Origin: Ichthyophis bannanicus | Lineage: Eukaryota; Chordata; Amphibia; Gymnophiona; Ichthyophiidae | NCBI GenBank assembly: GCA_033557465.1 | Contig: CM066034.1 | Span: 988,071,637-988,135,636 of the forward strand | Direction of reading: 5' to 3' | Length of the DNA: 64,000 bases | Part shown: positions 20,206 to 31,891 of the stretch, piece by piece | How the letters are laid out: every line of letters starts with the position of its first letter | How positions within the stretch are numbered: the first letter of the stretch is position 1 | Made by a program: the position numbers and the translations under genes | Notes under the pieces: model-generated | What the model saw: only the letters and a program-made list of their open reading frames with translations | Database searches by the model: none | What the model was told of the DNA's origin: nothing

Positions 20206-21180
20206 TCCCAACAGAATGCTGTTAGGCAGCCAGATAATTTACTCTCCTTTTCAAGTGCTGTCCAATTGGTGAGTGATACCTCTATAAGCGTGCTATGCCA
20301 TGGGTCCTCTGAGTGATGGGAGAAAGATGGAGCATGTTCACACCAAGGAGCAGATCCTCAAGGGGGACAGAGATCAGCCAGCAACTGTCTGCACACATCA
20401 CTGCCAATGTCTTGTACGTTAATGAAGGAGAAGCAACTTCTTGAGATTATTGCCCTAAGAGTCAGAATACATCTCCGTCATACTTCATGCCACCATCTGC
20501 TGAGAGAGAGAATTTACTGCTACACGCCACCCCTAAAGAGAGAAGTGAAGTCTCTTTAGGGGTGGAGTGAAGTCTCTGCCTCCACCTGCTGTAAGGAGAG
20601 TGAATACCCACTTGCCTGGACTGGTTTGGCTGGATGATTAGGAAGCATGTTTCTTCCTATGGTAAAGAACCTTTGAACTCATCTCAGAGTCTAGACTGCT
20701 ATATAAATAAGGACTTAGATCAGAAAGTGACTTGATTTATTCTGATAAATCTGGTAATGACGTACTGTAAGAAGGTGAATGTTGTCAAAACTATCATATG
20801 AAGGGCAGATACTTACTGCAGCCTTCCACGGTGCATTTCTTTTACACACTGGGAATCTCAGAGTTTCTACTTGCAACCTCCTTTTGCCACATCAGAGACT
20901 GAAAATGAGCTGAAAGAACAGTCCCCCTATCTGAGTTTATAGAAAACCCCTTTTGCTTATATCTTTCCCTTATCTCTACCCTGTCACAGGCTAATAAGCA
21001 AATTAGATCTATATTTCACTGTGATCCTGATTCGAACCTTCTAACTGGTCATATAGAGATAATTTATGAGCAGGACAACCCAAAATCATCCAGTTCTGTT
21101 GGCCACTGACCAGTCTCTTGCATCCCTCTAGAAGTGCATTAAATTCAGACACTCCAAACTGAAAATCCTTTTTCAGCTCC
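20206..21180. other. No recognisable gene; one short hairpin
   Basis: A perfect-looking stem ccacccctaaagaga / tctctttaggggtgg surrounds gaagtgaag (about 20528-20566). It is flanked by two similar phrases (accatctgctg, ccacctgctg), which suggests a decayed repeat. Otherwise nothing supportable. Confidence 0.4.
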
Positions 21181-22470
21181 ACATACTACTATTACTACTA
21201 CTACTATAATCATTCATATAGCGCTACAAGGCGTACGCAGCGTTGTACAGACACATATAATAAGACGGTCCCTGCTCATTAGAGCTTGCAATCTAATCAA
21301 GTCAGACACTACAATAGATAAGACGAGGGAACAATAGGGAAGGGTAAAGACACAGGAGAAGAACAAAGAATTCAGATCCAAAAGCGGCCTGAAAGAGGTG
21401 AGCCTTTAGCAGGGATTTGAAAAGGAGGAGAGCTGAAATATGATATAAGGAAAGAGGTAGTTTGGTCCAGGCATAAGGAGCAGCAAGGTGAAAGGATGAA
21501 AGTCTGGAATTGGTAGTGGAAGAGAAGGGGCATAAAGAGAACAAACCCAGAGGAAGAGCGGAGTGCATGAGGAGGGGTGTAGGGAGAGAGGAGGGAGGAA
21601 AAGGTAATGAGGAGAAACAGAATGAATGCGTTTATAGGTCAGAAGGAGACGTTTGCACTGGATACAGAAGCGGAAGGGAAGCCAATGAAATGATTTGAGA
21701 AAAGGGGTTATATGAGTATATTAGGGTTGGGGGAAGATTAGCTGCGCAGCAGAGTTTAGAACAGACTGAAGGGAAACAAGATGCCTCAGAGGGAGACCAG
21801 CATGGAGGAGGTTGCAGTAATCTAAGAGAGAGATGATCAAAGAGTATGTAAGTGTTATAGGAGTGTGTTCAGAAAGCAAAGGGCAAATTTTCTCAATGTA
21901 CTAGAGAAAGAAATGACAGGTTTTAGCCATCTGTTGGATATGTGTGGAGAAGGAGAGGAAGGAGTTAAAGACGACCCCAAGGTTACGGGCTGAGAAAACA
22001 GAAAGCAGAATAGTGTTATCCACAGAGATAGAGAAAGTAGGACGCGGGGAAGAGGGTTTGGGGGGTGGACGACAAGAAGTTCCGTTGTGGCCATGCTCAA
22101 TTTCAAATGGCAGTGAGACATCCAGGCAGATAAACGGGCTTGGAGTGTAGGAGAAATATCAGCCGCATATAGATTTGAGAATCAGCAGCATAAAAATGAT
22201 ACTGAAAACCGTTGGAGAAGATGAGAGCACCAAGGGACTGGGCTTCGAGGAGAAGGCGGTGGTCAACCGTGTCAAAAGCAGCAGAAAGGTCAAGAAGAAT
22301 GAGGACTGGGTAAAGGCCTTTGGATTTAGCCAGAAACAAGTCACTGGAGACTTTGACAAGGGCCGTTTCAGTAGAATGTAAGGGACAAAAGCCAGATTGA
22401 AGTGGATCACGGAGGGCTTGGAAGGAGAGAAATTCAAAGCAACGGAGAAGAACTGTATGTTCAAGAATCT
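21181..22470 (-). mobile_element. L2-clade LINE copy with internal deletions
   Basis: Minus-strand reading from 22470 gives an RT entry region, YPVLILLDLSAAFDTVDH (first catalytic Asp region) at ~22300, then, after a deletion, GFQYHFYAADSQIYM (a YADD box changed to YAAD) at ~22190. C-terminal pieces follow (RLSSFHLAAPYAWTKLPLSL, 21302-21568), and then a 3' tail ending in (tagtag)n. The QG box is lost. Motif wording places it in the L2 clade, distinct from the CR1 copies, whose box is FADD. Confidence 0.75.
22103..22339 (-). pseudogene. L2 RT palm fragment
   Basis: A 78-codon open remnant containing DLSAAFDTVDH and HFYAADSQIYM fused by a ~200-bp deletion. The second catalytic Asp pair is AD rather than DD. 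Not functional. Confidence 0.7.
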
Positions 22471-23852
22471 TTTGGGATTAGCAAAACGGAGCAATAATCT
22501 GATTGTGGCATTGTCTGTGGATGCGGAGAAAGCATTTGACAGAATTGAATGGTCATACCTTTTTCAGGTTCCAGAATGGTTTGGTTGTAGTGACAGCTTT
22601 CTTGGGTGGGTTAAGGTCCTGTACAGGTCGCCTAGTTCAAAGATAGTGGTAAACGGAGTTGTCTCGGATAGTATTTCACTTGGTAGGTGAACGAGGCAAG
22701 GTTGCCCGCTTTCATCTTTGTTATTTAACATTGAGCTAGAACCACTTTTTAATATTAAAAGGGAGGAGAATATAATGGGTATACAAGAATTCAAAGGGGC
22801 ATTGGAAATTCGCTGCTTATGCGGATGACATATTACTGCATCTGACTAATCCGGCTTCCTCAGTTAGAGCTCTCTTTGATGTGTTTGGTAAGTTTTTAGA
22901 ATTTTTTGGTTTTAAAGTCAACTGGTCTAAGTCTGAATTTCTGCCAATGAATGGTCATGTAGTACAGAATGAGTTGGAGCCTTTATCTATTAGGTGGTCA
23001 CCTGAAAAGATAAAATATTTGGGAATACATTTTTTCTCATGTTCGGAAGATATGCTTGAATATAACTGTAGAACTATTAAGACTTTGTTACAGTGTTGGT
23101 CTTCTTTGTATCTATCTTGGTGGGGAAGATTAGACACTATAAAAAATGATAGTCTTGCCTTATAAATTGGGCATGCTCCATGGTTACTGTAAAGCAAATT
23201 TTTACACAAAATTAGAAAATTATTATCAAAGTTTTTTATGGAAGAGTAAAAGGCCAAGAACATCTCTTTCCAAACTTAAATTACCAAGGAATAGGGAGGG
23301 ATTTGGTTTCCCAGATTTTCGGACATACCACACTGCTTTACTACTGCATTGTGGTGCACTGTGGTTACATCCGACAAGAACCCCTACATGGTTAGAGGTT
23401 AAAAGATTGCTAGCTAGGCCTTTCCCTTTAGATGTGCTACCAATAAAGAAAGTTCCAAGGTCAAGGCTAGATGTGCCACTTGTTCTTAGCACTATCAAGG
23501 CTGTCACTGATTTGGAGGGATGCTGTATAGCACTTTATTTCACCTCAGAAGAAGCATTGATTTGGTATAATCCGTTGATAAAGATAAATGGTCAGGAAAG
23601 GATAGCTCACATTCAGACTTACAAGAAATACGCAAAACAATTCTGGCAAATGGCAATCTGATCTCAACTTTCGATAAGTTGCTGATGAATGGTAAAGGGC
23701 CTTCCTTATTGGGTCTCATAGAGGCATGGGAATATGATGTGGGTTTTCCACTGAACTCTCTTTGTTGGAAAGCTTTCTGGGGCTTCGCAGTACGTCCAAC
23801 TATGTCCAGCGGCCTAGCAATGACATTATATTTTGTGGCTCACTGAGCAGTA
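22450..23852 (+). mobile_element. L1 LINE ORF2 fragment (RT core to C-terminus)
   Basis: 5'-truncated L1. RT motifs: ALSVDAEKAFDRIEWSYLF (22510-22562), RQGCPLSSLLFNIELEPLF (22690-22750), AYADDILLHLTNP (22815-22855) and KVNWSKSEFLPMN. Further on are thumb and C-terminal blocks YYQSFLWKSKRPRTSLSKLK and GFGFPDFRTYHTALLLHCGA (23220-23360). Frames change at ~22690 and ~22800, and there is a stop around 23165. It runs without a poly-A into the Penelope sequence at ~23852, so the 3' end is lost. It is a different subfamily from L1-A/B/C. Confidence 0.8.
23146..23661 (+). pseudogene. L1 ORF2 C-terminal open remnant
   Basis: 171 codons of the region downstream of the L1 RT, with LWKSKRPRTSLSKLKLPRNR and FPDFRTYHTALLLHC. 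Overlapping frames with 22881-23165 show a frameshift near 23160. Confidence 0.7.
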
Positions 23853-24116
23853 TAGACACTAAGGCTTGGAAGGTAGAAATAATCGGATCTATACCTGCTT
23901 CCGGGGGTAGCCAACGAGACTCAGGTTTCACTAATGATTCATCCTTCACACTGGAACGATCTTGAAAAAACTGCATAATACGTAATTTCCGAAAAAAACG
24001 ATATAAACTAATCCTCATAGAAAAAGGGTCATACCTTACTGTCGGTACAAAGGACAACCCATAATTAAGAAGTCTTTCATGAGACTCAGATAGTTCACGA
24101 CCAGTCAAGTTCACCA

Positions 24117-24461
24117 CTAGGGAGGTTGGTTTTGCTGGGAGCGCGACCGGGTGTTGGGGGGTTCCCAATCAACCTCGTGATAGGCCCCTCGGGACCGACG
24201 CCCACGACCCCCCCGAAAATCCTGAAAATTGTGTTGGAAATCCTGAACCCGTTGTCTCCTCTCAACAGAAGATGAACTGTCATCCGTATCATCAGAGGAA
24301 GCCTCAAACGTCACTCGCTTCTGTTTTGGGTTCTCCTTCTCGTACATCCAATAATAGACATGACCTATTTCATAATCTCCTTTGTCGCAAAGAAACTTTT
24401 TTAGTTTTAATGATTTTAAATATTCAAAAAAGCTCTTCATTTGGCGGTCGATCTCCTCCAT
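24117..24461 (-). pseudogene. PLE second reading frame with Arg/Gly-rich stretch
   Basis: 114 codons beginning MEEIDRQMKSFFEYLKSLKL. It has an acidic-serine patch (SSDDTDDSSSS) and an RGGRGRRSRG patch, which suggests nucleic-acid binding. Coding continues in another frame at ~24140 as LVVNLTGRELSE, so there is a frameshift. Confidence 0.55.
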
Positions 24462-24468
24462 TTTAAAT

Positions 24469-24879
24469 TTAAAAGGGATCCTCCCCTAAAGACTCTTTTA
24501 AAGGAATTCGAGCCTCCTCTAATTGTTTCTGTAGCGTTTCCTCCTCCTGGATAGTACGTTCTAAAATGAGGGCTATTAAATCAAAACTACATTTATTTGA
24601 AATCATGTTCCATTTAGTCACAAAATCAGCGTCCCATTTATACATTTTGGGCGCCCTTGTCATGCGTAAACCGCGCGGGATAATCCTGGTCTTTAAATAT
24701 TGTGTCATCCCTGCTCCGTGAAGTTGCGCTCTCACCAATCGCTTCCGTAATGCCTTAAAGGCTGCAATCGAAGTGGTTGTGGAATCTTTCTGTCCGCCCT
24801 CATCAAAAAGATTGGGACGTTGCCTCAGTCTGTTCAAGTGCTCCTCCGAATACGCAAAGGTGTCAACCGCCATTTCCAA
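24469..24879 (-). pseudogene. PLE N-terminal reading frame
   Basis: 136 codons starting MEMAVDTFAYSEEHLNRLRQ, charged, ending ...LKESLGEDPF. It has no catalytic motif. It is followed after 7 bases by the next frame (24117-24461), so the two may be one frameshifted coding region or a genuine small first ORF. The start ATG lies just inside the end of the 255-bp inverted repeat region. Confidence 0.55.
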
Positions 24880-24900
24880 AGAGGTATCAAATATGAAACA

Positions 24901-25155
24901 GCCTTAAAAAAACCCCAATCGCAGTGGAAAAATCAAACTAATCATAACACATCCACCAACATACCAAATCCCACAGTGTATACATTTATATTCTTGTCGG
25001 AGCCAACCGAGGGAGGGCTGGAAATGTATAACCAACCCCCTCCAGACGGTAACCTCCTTTTATTATATTTTTCACCCCAAAAAATGAATTATATTAAACA
25101 GTCACTTATCTTCAATGAAATTTTTATCCTTTCCCAAAAATAATTGCCAAGAATG
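24901..25155. repeat. 255-bp inverted repeat, left arm
   Basis: Reverse complement of 31892-32146 with only a few mismatches (for example gtctggaggg against gcctggaggg). It represents the PLE 5' region. Before the L1 insertion the two arms were separated by only about 310 bp. Confidence 0.92.
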
Positions 25156-25275
25156 AAGCTGCACGACGTGCACGTTTCAGGTGGACCCCTGTATCAAGTG
25201 CTTAAAACTTCTCTTTCAGGCAATGGAAAAACGCCGTCCTCACGGCTTGGGATCATCTTCAGTTAATGGCTGAAA

Positions 25276-25287
25276 ACGACACCTGAC
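25276..25287. repeat. Target site duplication of L1-B, 3' side
   Basis: acgacacctgac followed by T's; exact match to 31699-31710 (followed by tttt). With shared T's the duplication is up to 16 bp. Confidence 0.9.
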
Positions 25288-25306
25288 TTTTTTTTTTTTT
25301 TTTTTA
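25288..25306 (-). terminator. L1-B poly-A tail
   Basis: A 19-base T run on the plus strand, directly next to the target duplication. Confidence 0.85.
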
Positions 25307-25559
25307 ATGTTTGAATTTGTTTATTGATTCAAAATCCAAAACAAAACAACGCCGAAGTCATAGTACAGCGTATGGTAAACCCCACTTACGCAAGCACTAC
25401 TACCCTATCCCTCCGCTCTTGATAAACAACATCACATACAGTATCACAAAGTACCAGCAATCTCCCCCCACTAAAGGGTACAGTTACAATCAGTACAACC
25501 TCAATAGAACACTGAAATAACAATATGTATATCAGTGGCACGAAGGGCCAGAAAGGAAT

Positions 25560-25810
25560 CCAGTGTAGGCCAAAACCGCCCTCCCCCCTCCAAGGCTTCA
25601 ACACCCCCCCCACCCGGGGTTAACCAGAGGGTCCGGGTATCCTTACGGCTGAAGGAGGGGGAGGGGCACCCAACACTATAAAAGAGAGAGAGGCGTACCA
25701 CTCCTCCATTACAGTAATCCCCACCCCCCCCACCGCAGTTCCCCCCCTGCCACCCCCCCCCACCCCCCACCCATCATCCAACCCCTCCCCACCCCTCCCA
25801 CCCATCGACA
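25560..25810 (-). other. G-rich tract in the L1-B 3' UTR
   Basis: The minus strand carries many runs of four or more G's (plus-strand ccccccccacccccc-like stretches). G-rich, quadruplex-prone 3' UTRs are a known feature of vertebrate L1s. No coding in this part despite open antisense frames. Confidence 0.7.
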
Positions 25811-26008
25811 CCAAGCAGGCCATCACACTCACATGCAACCTCGCCCGAACTCTGAGATATTCATGTGCACCTACCGTTACTAACAAGGATGCCCCAATGA
25901 GAGAAAATAGAGGGACCCTGAAAAAGTAAGGGACAAAGAAAGAGAGAGGAGAAGGAGAAGAAGAAGAGGAAGAGGAAGATGAAGAAGGAGGGCCTTCCAC
26001 TCACCCAA

Positions 26009-29000
26009 CTAATACCCTCCCAGAAGCCGATGACGAGCTCTACGGGGCAGAGACTGAAGATGTGGGCCCCAACCCTCCAAAAATCTCCCCCAACGCTGTG
26101 GGTGACCCCCCACCCGACGCCGTTCCATCACCAGCACCATATGCAACTTGTTTCGCCACTCCCCATAGGTGGGACCACGGCTATCCACCCACCTCTGCAA
26201 AATAGTCAGGCGAGCAGTCACCAACACCAAGCGAATCCAGTGCCAGACAACACTCCCCACCCTCCTCTTCAAAGGATTCAGGCCAAATGTCCAAGACCAC
26301 ACTCGCGGCTGAGAGCCCCAAACGCACCCGCACACATCGCTCTAAATAGACCAGCACCTTCCCCCAAAAAACCTTAACCGATGAACACAACCAGAACATA
26401 TGTCCTAAGGAGGCTCCTTCTGCCCCACAGCGAGGACAACAATGGGAGCCACCAAATCCAGCTTTCCACGCCCGAATGGGGGCAAAATAAAGCCTGCGAA
26501 GCAGCTTGTACTGCATGTCTCTATGTGCAACCACTACACTCAACTTCGGGATGCCCGCCAAACCCCTCAAAACCCCGTCCTCCTCCACCACTTCCCCCAA
26601 GTCCCTAGTCCAAGCTGCCGCCAAGTCAGCTATCCGGAGCGGCGGGACGGACTCCCACAGCATTTTATGTAGCCAAGCCACTCCTCCCCCCCTTTCTCCG
26701 GCCATCAACGCCTCCTCTATACGGGTATTCACCTCCCCCCGTAAGGCATCCGGGGAAAGACTACGAATATAGCTGCGAATTTGAGCATAAGGAAACACAT
26801 CTATCCCCATTAGGGGGTACTGCATCCTGAGAGTGGCAAACGACTCTATCCTAACCTCCGCCGTAACCAAACTGTTCTAAGGTAACTATACCAAGCCGAT
26901 GCCACCTAACAAAACTCACCCCGGACATGCCGGGTGGAAACTCCGCGTTACCTCGGAGCGGGAGATAGGAAGAACAATCGGCCCTAATCCCCCTACTCTT
27001 ACAAAAGTATTTCCAAGCACTACGTACGGGATCTAAAAGCACCCCGCGGATGGACCGAGCAATCCCGGGAAGCGACTTCGCATGCAAAATATATCGGAGC
27101 TGCTGCAAGGGGCGCACCAGCTCCTGGAGCAAAAACAAGGGAGTATGGACATCCATGTCCCATAGCCAGTCCCGGGCATGACGCAGAAGGCAAGCCATAT
27201 TGTATTTTTTGAGATCCGGGACACCCATGCCCCCCTGGGCCCAAGGCTGCCGCAAAATTCCCAAACTCGCTCTGGGGCGTCTACCCCGCCAAAGAAACTT
27301 ATTAATCAACCCATCCATCTTGCGGATGTCAGCACGCTTTAACAGAATGGGTAGCATCTGAAATAAATAAAGCAACTTGGGAAACAACGTCATTTTAAAT
27401 AAGGCAATGCGACCTCCCAAAAACAACGGCAGATCCCGCCATCTATCTACCCTATCCGACAAGTCCCCAAAGTATTTTTTAATATTCAGATGGTAAAGAT
27501 CAGACAAATCTGCAGGCAAATATGTTCCCAGGTACTTAAAATATCCATCCGCCCACCTTAGCGGAAAATCACCCTGCCAACCACCAGGGAGCTGCCGGCC
27601 CACCAGGAGGGCCTCTGACTTGTCTAAGTTCAAGCGGAGACCCGAAGGTCTCCCGTAAACCCGAAAAAGTTCCAACAGAGATGGTAAGCCCTCCTGCGGC
27701 TCCGCCAAATGAACAAGCAGGTCATCCGCAAAAGCAGCCACTCGGAACTCACTCTTGCCCACCGGTATACCCCGAAACATAGCGAATCTGAATTAGCAGG
27801 GGCTCCAGCGTCAGCACAAACAGCAGCGGGGATAAAGGACAGCCCTGACGTGTCCCCTTCTGGATGTGAAATTCAGAGGTCAGATTCCCATTTACCAGAA
27901 GGGCTCCCTTCGGATCAGCATACAACAACCGCACCACTTCCACAAAGAACCCAGAAAAACCCATCCCATCCAGGACCTGGTACATAAAATTCCAATCCAC
28001 CCGATCGAACGCTTTTTCTGCGTCAAAACTGATCAGCATGGAACTCATATGGGCCCTTTCACCCGCACACATAGAAGCCATAATTCGTTGCAAATTATAC
28101 GATGCATGCCGCCCTCGTACAAACCCCACCTGATCCGTATGGATTAGAGCTGGTAAAAACTCCGCCAATCGATCCGCCATAATTTTGGCCAGAATCTTAA
28201 TATCAACATTTAGAAGGGAAATAGGCCGATAAGAGCCCGGAAGAAGGGGATCCCTACCAGGCTTCGGCAGGATAGTAACCACAGCTTTATTCGCTGCATA
28301 TGGGAAGCAGCCTCTATGTACCAGATCTTCAAAATAGTCCAGCAGAGGGCCCACTATCTTATCCCCCAACAGTTTATAGAATTCCCCCCGTAGACCGTCA
28401 ATACCCGGGGCGCGTCCACCCTTCAACTGCTTAATTCCCAGTTGCACCTCCTGTACCGAGATAGGGCGATTAAGAACCTGCAGATTCTCCTCCAACAATT
28501 TGGGCAAGTCGCAACTCTGTAAAAATTCTCGACCCGCCTCCAGCTGCCCCCCCTCTCTACCATAAAGATGCTGAAAAAAATCGCAAAAAACCTGCTCAAT
28601 ATCTGCCCGCTCCATCTTAAGGGACCCATCAGGATGCCGGATTACCCCTATCTGCCTGGGGCCCCCTCCGACTTGATTAAAGAGGACATCAACTTGCCTG
28701 CCCGATTGCCATGTCGGTACAATTGGTACCTATAGTACATCCATGATTTCCGGGCCCGCTGATGGAGTAACAGTTCCAGCTCCATTCGCAGCTCCTGCAT
28801 GCGTATCTGATTCCCCGTGGTTTTATACGATGCCAGTCTCCGCCTTGCCTTCCCCAGCTCCCGCTCTAGCCGTAAAATATTCGGATTCAACCGCTTTCGT
28901 TTGGAGCTATAATAGCTAATAATCTCGCCCCGGAGCACTGCTTTTCCCGCTTCCCAGAACAGAGCCGGGTTAATCCCAGGCTGATCATTGGTTTCTGCAT

Positions 29001-29811
29001 AAATCTCCCATCTTTCCCGGAGATACTTTTCAAATTGGACGTCCCCATTAAGCTCCAAGGGGTAGCGCCATGGCTTATTGCTGCCCTGCTCTCTCCTACC
29101 AAGCTCTATGAGCACCATCGCATGGTCGGATATAACTGAAGGGCCCACCACCGCCCCAGCAATCCGACTGAATAGCGGTTCAGCTATGAGAAAATAATCG
29201 ATACGCGACCATGTGCCATGTGCCCTAGACATATGGGTATATTCCCGAGCCCCGGGGTGCAGCACCCTCCAGATATCCAACAAATTATTGCCATCGCACA
29301 TTCCCAAGATCTTCCTCGCACTCCTCCGATCCCTATTTCCTGGTGGTCCTGACTTATCCATATGCTCATCCAGCACCGTATTAAAGTCTCCTCCCATAAT
29401 AACCTGATAACCAGTAGTACTGGTCACTAGTTGGGCCACCTGCTGATAGAAGTGAGCCTCATACTCGTTCGGCGCATACACCGAACCTAAGACCACCTTT
29501 AAGCCATCCAAAGTACCCCAAACAAAAACATACCGCCCATGCTCATCAGTGACAACTCTCTCCTCCACCCAACCCAAGTGTTTTGCCACCAAAATGACTA
29601 CTCCCCGCCTTTTCCCCAGTGCTGGTGCCCCATAAACCTTACCGATCCACCCTTTACACAGTTTCGCATGCTCCACTGCAGACTGATGTGTCTCCTGAAG
29701 CATCGCAATGTCAATCCGCTTACGCTTCAATAGTTGCAACACTTTATAGCGTTTTATAGGAGAGCCCAGCCCACAGACGTTCCAGGAAGCAATCTTAGTG
29801 TGATTAACCAT
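26009..29811 (-). pseudogene. L1-B ORF2 (APE endonuclease, reverse transcriptase, Zn knuckle), frameshifted
   Basis: From ATG 29811, the APE endonuclease shows KIASWNVCGLGSP, LQETH, GSVYAPNEYEA, MGGDFN, TWSRIDYFL and VISDHAMVL (29811-28648). After a frameshift comes the RT: SYRPISLLNVDIKILAKIMA, QVGFVRGRHASYNLQRI, ISFDAEKAFDRVDW, QKGTRQGCPLSPLLF (28615-27749). After another shift comes the catalytic AAFADDLLVHL, with Phe in place of the usual Tyr (27780-26851). The C-terminal region ends with a knuckle CPRCGAEGASLGHMFWLC (26870-26181), and a last shift leads into LTILQRWVDSRGPTYGEW (to 26009). At least four frameshifts (near 28630, 27765, 26860, 26300) make it inactive, but every domain survives, so divergence is modest. 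Confidence 0.9.
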
Positions 29812-30711
29812 CCCTTAGTCGCCCCTTGGTACCCCCATGATAATCACACTCCCAAAAGGAATTTGGACGCAGGGGCCCCCCCAGCCTAGGACCCCCACCT
29901 CGCACCACACCAATGACTAATGCAAGCGCACCACCAAACCAATCTGCTCGTAGCACAAACCCTGCTCCAAATGTAATGCTACTGCTCAGTGTCAACCCCT
30001 CCCCCATTCCCCCCGCCCCCCCAACCCCCCCCAATCCCCAGTCCTCAGAAATCTCCACCCCCCCACCAGTTCTATTCTGCATCCTCTAACCTCGATCAAG
30101 AGGCCCTCCTGCACTTCCGGAGCACGCAGAGCCCCCCCCCCCTCCCAAGCATTCTTCCCACTCGTCTCTCTCCACCACCATCATCTTAACACCCTGCAAG
30201 TCTCATGTCTCACAGTACACTCGTGTATACCCAGGGTCGCAGGCACCCCTCACACCATTCAGTCATCCAGCCATCCCCAGCAAAGGTCCAGAAGGAGTTC
30301 CACCATTATAAGCATTCGAAATAAACAATTGTCCCCCCCCACAGAACAAAGCAACAGCTGACCAGCCACTACAACCCCACATAAAGAACCAGTACAAACC
30401 ATCACCCCCTGACATTCCCTTGCAGTCCCATAGAGCCCACCTCCCCCAACCCGTCCCAAGAACTAATAACCCCAAGCACAGAACAGTACAAAAACTTTAG
30501 CAAACATTATCAAACAAATGAGATCCTTCAAAGACAGCGAAGCCGTCTGCCGGGACACGAGGCCGCCAAGCATTCTGCCGAGCATACATGACAGCCACTA
30601 TTCTTCGCCCCGGCCTCCGGTCTAACAATGTCCTCGGCTCTCATACTGCCAGGTCTATCCTGCAGTCAACCGCCGCTCAGTCTCTACCTGACCAGGTTTG
30701 TGGCGACAACA
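29812..30711 (-). other. L1-B inter-ORF region
   Basis: About 900 bp between ORF1 and ORF2 with C-runs on the plus strand (30000-30140) and no coding motif. It is longer than in L1-A, where about 450 bp separates ORF1 from recognisable ORF2. Confidence 0.65.
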
Positions 30712-31519
30712 TCACCCGCGCTGTTGGCAGTACTGCAGGGCCTCCTCCGGTGTCAAAAATAGACGCTGCACCCCGTCACAGTCCACTTTCAGGCGGGCAG
30801 GGTAGGCCAGCGTGAAGCGAAGGCCCCTCTCCACCAACATACTGCAGACGTCTTTATAGGCCTTCCTGCGTAGGGAAACCCCCGCAGAGTAGTCTTGGAA
30901 GACTAAAACTTTATGGACACTGTTGCCATCTCTGCGCTGCTGCCGGGCGGCCCGTAGAACTCCCTCCTTCTGAGCGGCATTAAGAAAACGAGCAATGACT
31001 GCTCGCGGTCTGTTATCCCCAGCACGGTAAGGCCCCAACCGGTGAGCTCTTTCAAGGATGATCGCCCCCAGCTCCCCGTCCACCGGCAGATGGTCAGGGA
31101 TCCACTTCTCCAAGTAGCGTCGTAAGTCGATTTCTTTCACCGATTCCGCAATGCCGATGAATCGTAGGTTATTTCTACGGCTCCGATTCTCCAGATCTTC
31201 AATCTTATCTGCCTGCTTGACCAGCTGCTCCTCCAGTTGTTTAAGCCGAGCGGAGGCCTGAGCATGGCCATCCTCCAACGTGCTTATGCGCTGTTCAGCC
31301 TGCTCCACACGCCCGTTTAAAATCGGTGACAGCTTGTGCCACTGCACTCATTTGGGTTGCCAGACCTTCAAGACGATCTTCTAGGGCCAGCACCACCGCT
31401 TTGGTAACTTCAGTTACTATTGAGCCCTGTGCCGCTAAGATCTGGCCATCCGCTCCACTCTCCGCCATCTTAGCCTCCGCTCCACGTGGCTTCTCTTTCT
31501 TAGCAGATTTCGTTGCCAT
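30712..31519 (-). pseudogene. L1-B ORF1, one frameshift
   Basis: ORF1p of L1. I chose the ATG at 31519 because it sits in gaggccATGgca, a strong Kozak context, and starts MATKSAKKEKPRG. The first part reads to AVAQAVTDF near 31330, where a single-base frameshift moves into QAEQRISTLEDGHAQ and a long coiled coil (LEEQLVKQADKIEDLENRS). The RRM follows with RRNNLRFIGIAES, then the C-terminal domain (AHRLGPYRAGDNRPRAVIA, YPARLKVDCDGVQRLF), stopping at ~30712. About 270 residues were intended. Domain order is the same as in L1-A but the residues differ clearly, so it is a different subfamily. Confidence 0.88.
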
Positions 31520-31698
31520 GGCCTCTTCCGACCCAGTATCTGCCCCACTGCTGCCTCTTAGACCTCGGTAGTGAAGGGTCTCCCCCACAAGAAATCTGGC
31601 CGTGGAAAATCAGTAGATTAGTGCTGATGGGGAAGGGGCAGGCTCCGGAGCTAAGAAAGACACGTCTCTCCTAGCCCACCATGCCACCGGAAGTCTCC

Positions 31699-31710
31699 AC
31701 GACACCTGAC
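31699..31710. repeat. Target site duplication of L1-B, 5' side
   Basis: acgacacctgac, identical to 25276-25287. It marks the complete 5' end of L1-B. Confidence 0.9.
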
Positions 31711-31891
31711 TTTTAAAGAAGGGATGAACCAATCAGAGGGGGAACACCTCACTGACAGGGGTATCCCCACCGCTATTGGTTAAAACTCGGAACAGAATAA
31801 GGACGTCACAGCCAACTTCAGAGAATGGTGTTCCACTCAATTTTGCGATTCAGCCCATAAGGATGAACGGAATTTAGTGTGAATATCCATC
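31711..31891 (+). mobile_element. PLE spacer between the inverted arms
   Basis: Together with 25156-25287 this made a ~310-bp spacer before L1-B arrived. The part gatgaaccaatcagaggg matches the PLE terminal region near 8550. Confidence 0.5.

Larger units (their letters stand above)
23853..25155 (-). mobile_element. Penelope-like element, 5' part
   Basis: Minus-strand PLE from its 5' non-coding region (25155 downward) through two N-terminal reading frames, into the conserved block VVNLTGRELSESHERLLNYG, LSFVPTVRYDPF, and ESRWLPPEAGIDPI-STFQAL at ~23860, where it is cut. Such N-terminal blocks precede the RT in PLEs of the Neptune/Poseidon type; the RT and GIY-YIG are absent here. Its 5' region is repeated in inverse orientation at 31892-32146. 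Confidence 0.7.
25288..31698 (-). mobile_element. L1-B: near full-length L1 LINE (6.4 kb)
   Basis: Minus-strand L1 bounded by a 12-16 bp target duplication. Order 5' to 3': ~180-bp 5' UTR, ORF1 (31519-30712), an unusually long ~900-bp inter-ORF region, ORF2 (29811-26009), a ~700-bp 3' UTR with strong G-runs (C-runs on the plus strand, 25560-25810), and poly-A (plus-strand T run 25288-25306). All domains are present but frameshifts break both ORFs. It landed in the spacer of the Penelope inverted repeat. Confidence 0.92.

Noticed and set aside
25979..26608. Pro/Ser-rich plus-strand open frames over L1-B
   Set aside because: They are antisense to ORF2 of L1-B, whose motifs are clear on the minus strand. 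The proline richness is the complement of a G-rich coding strand.
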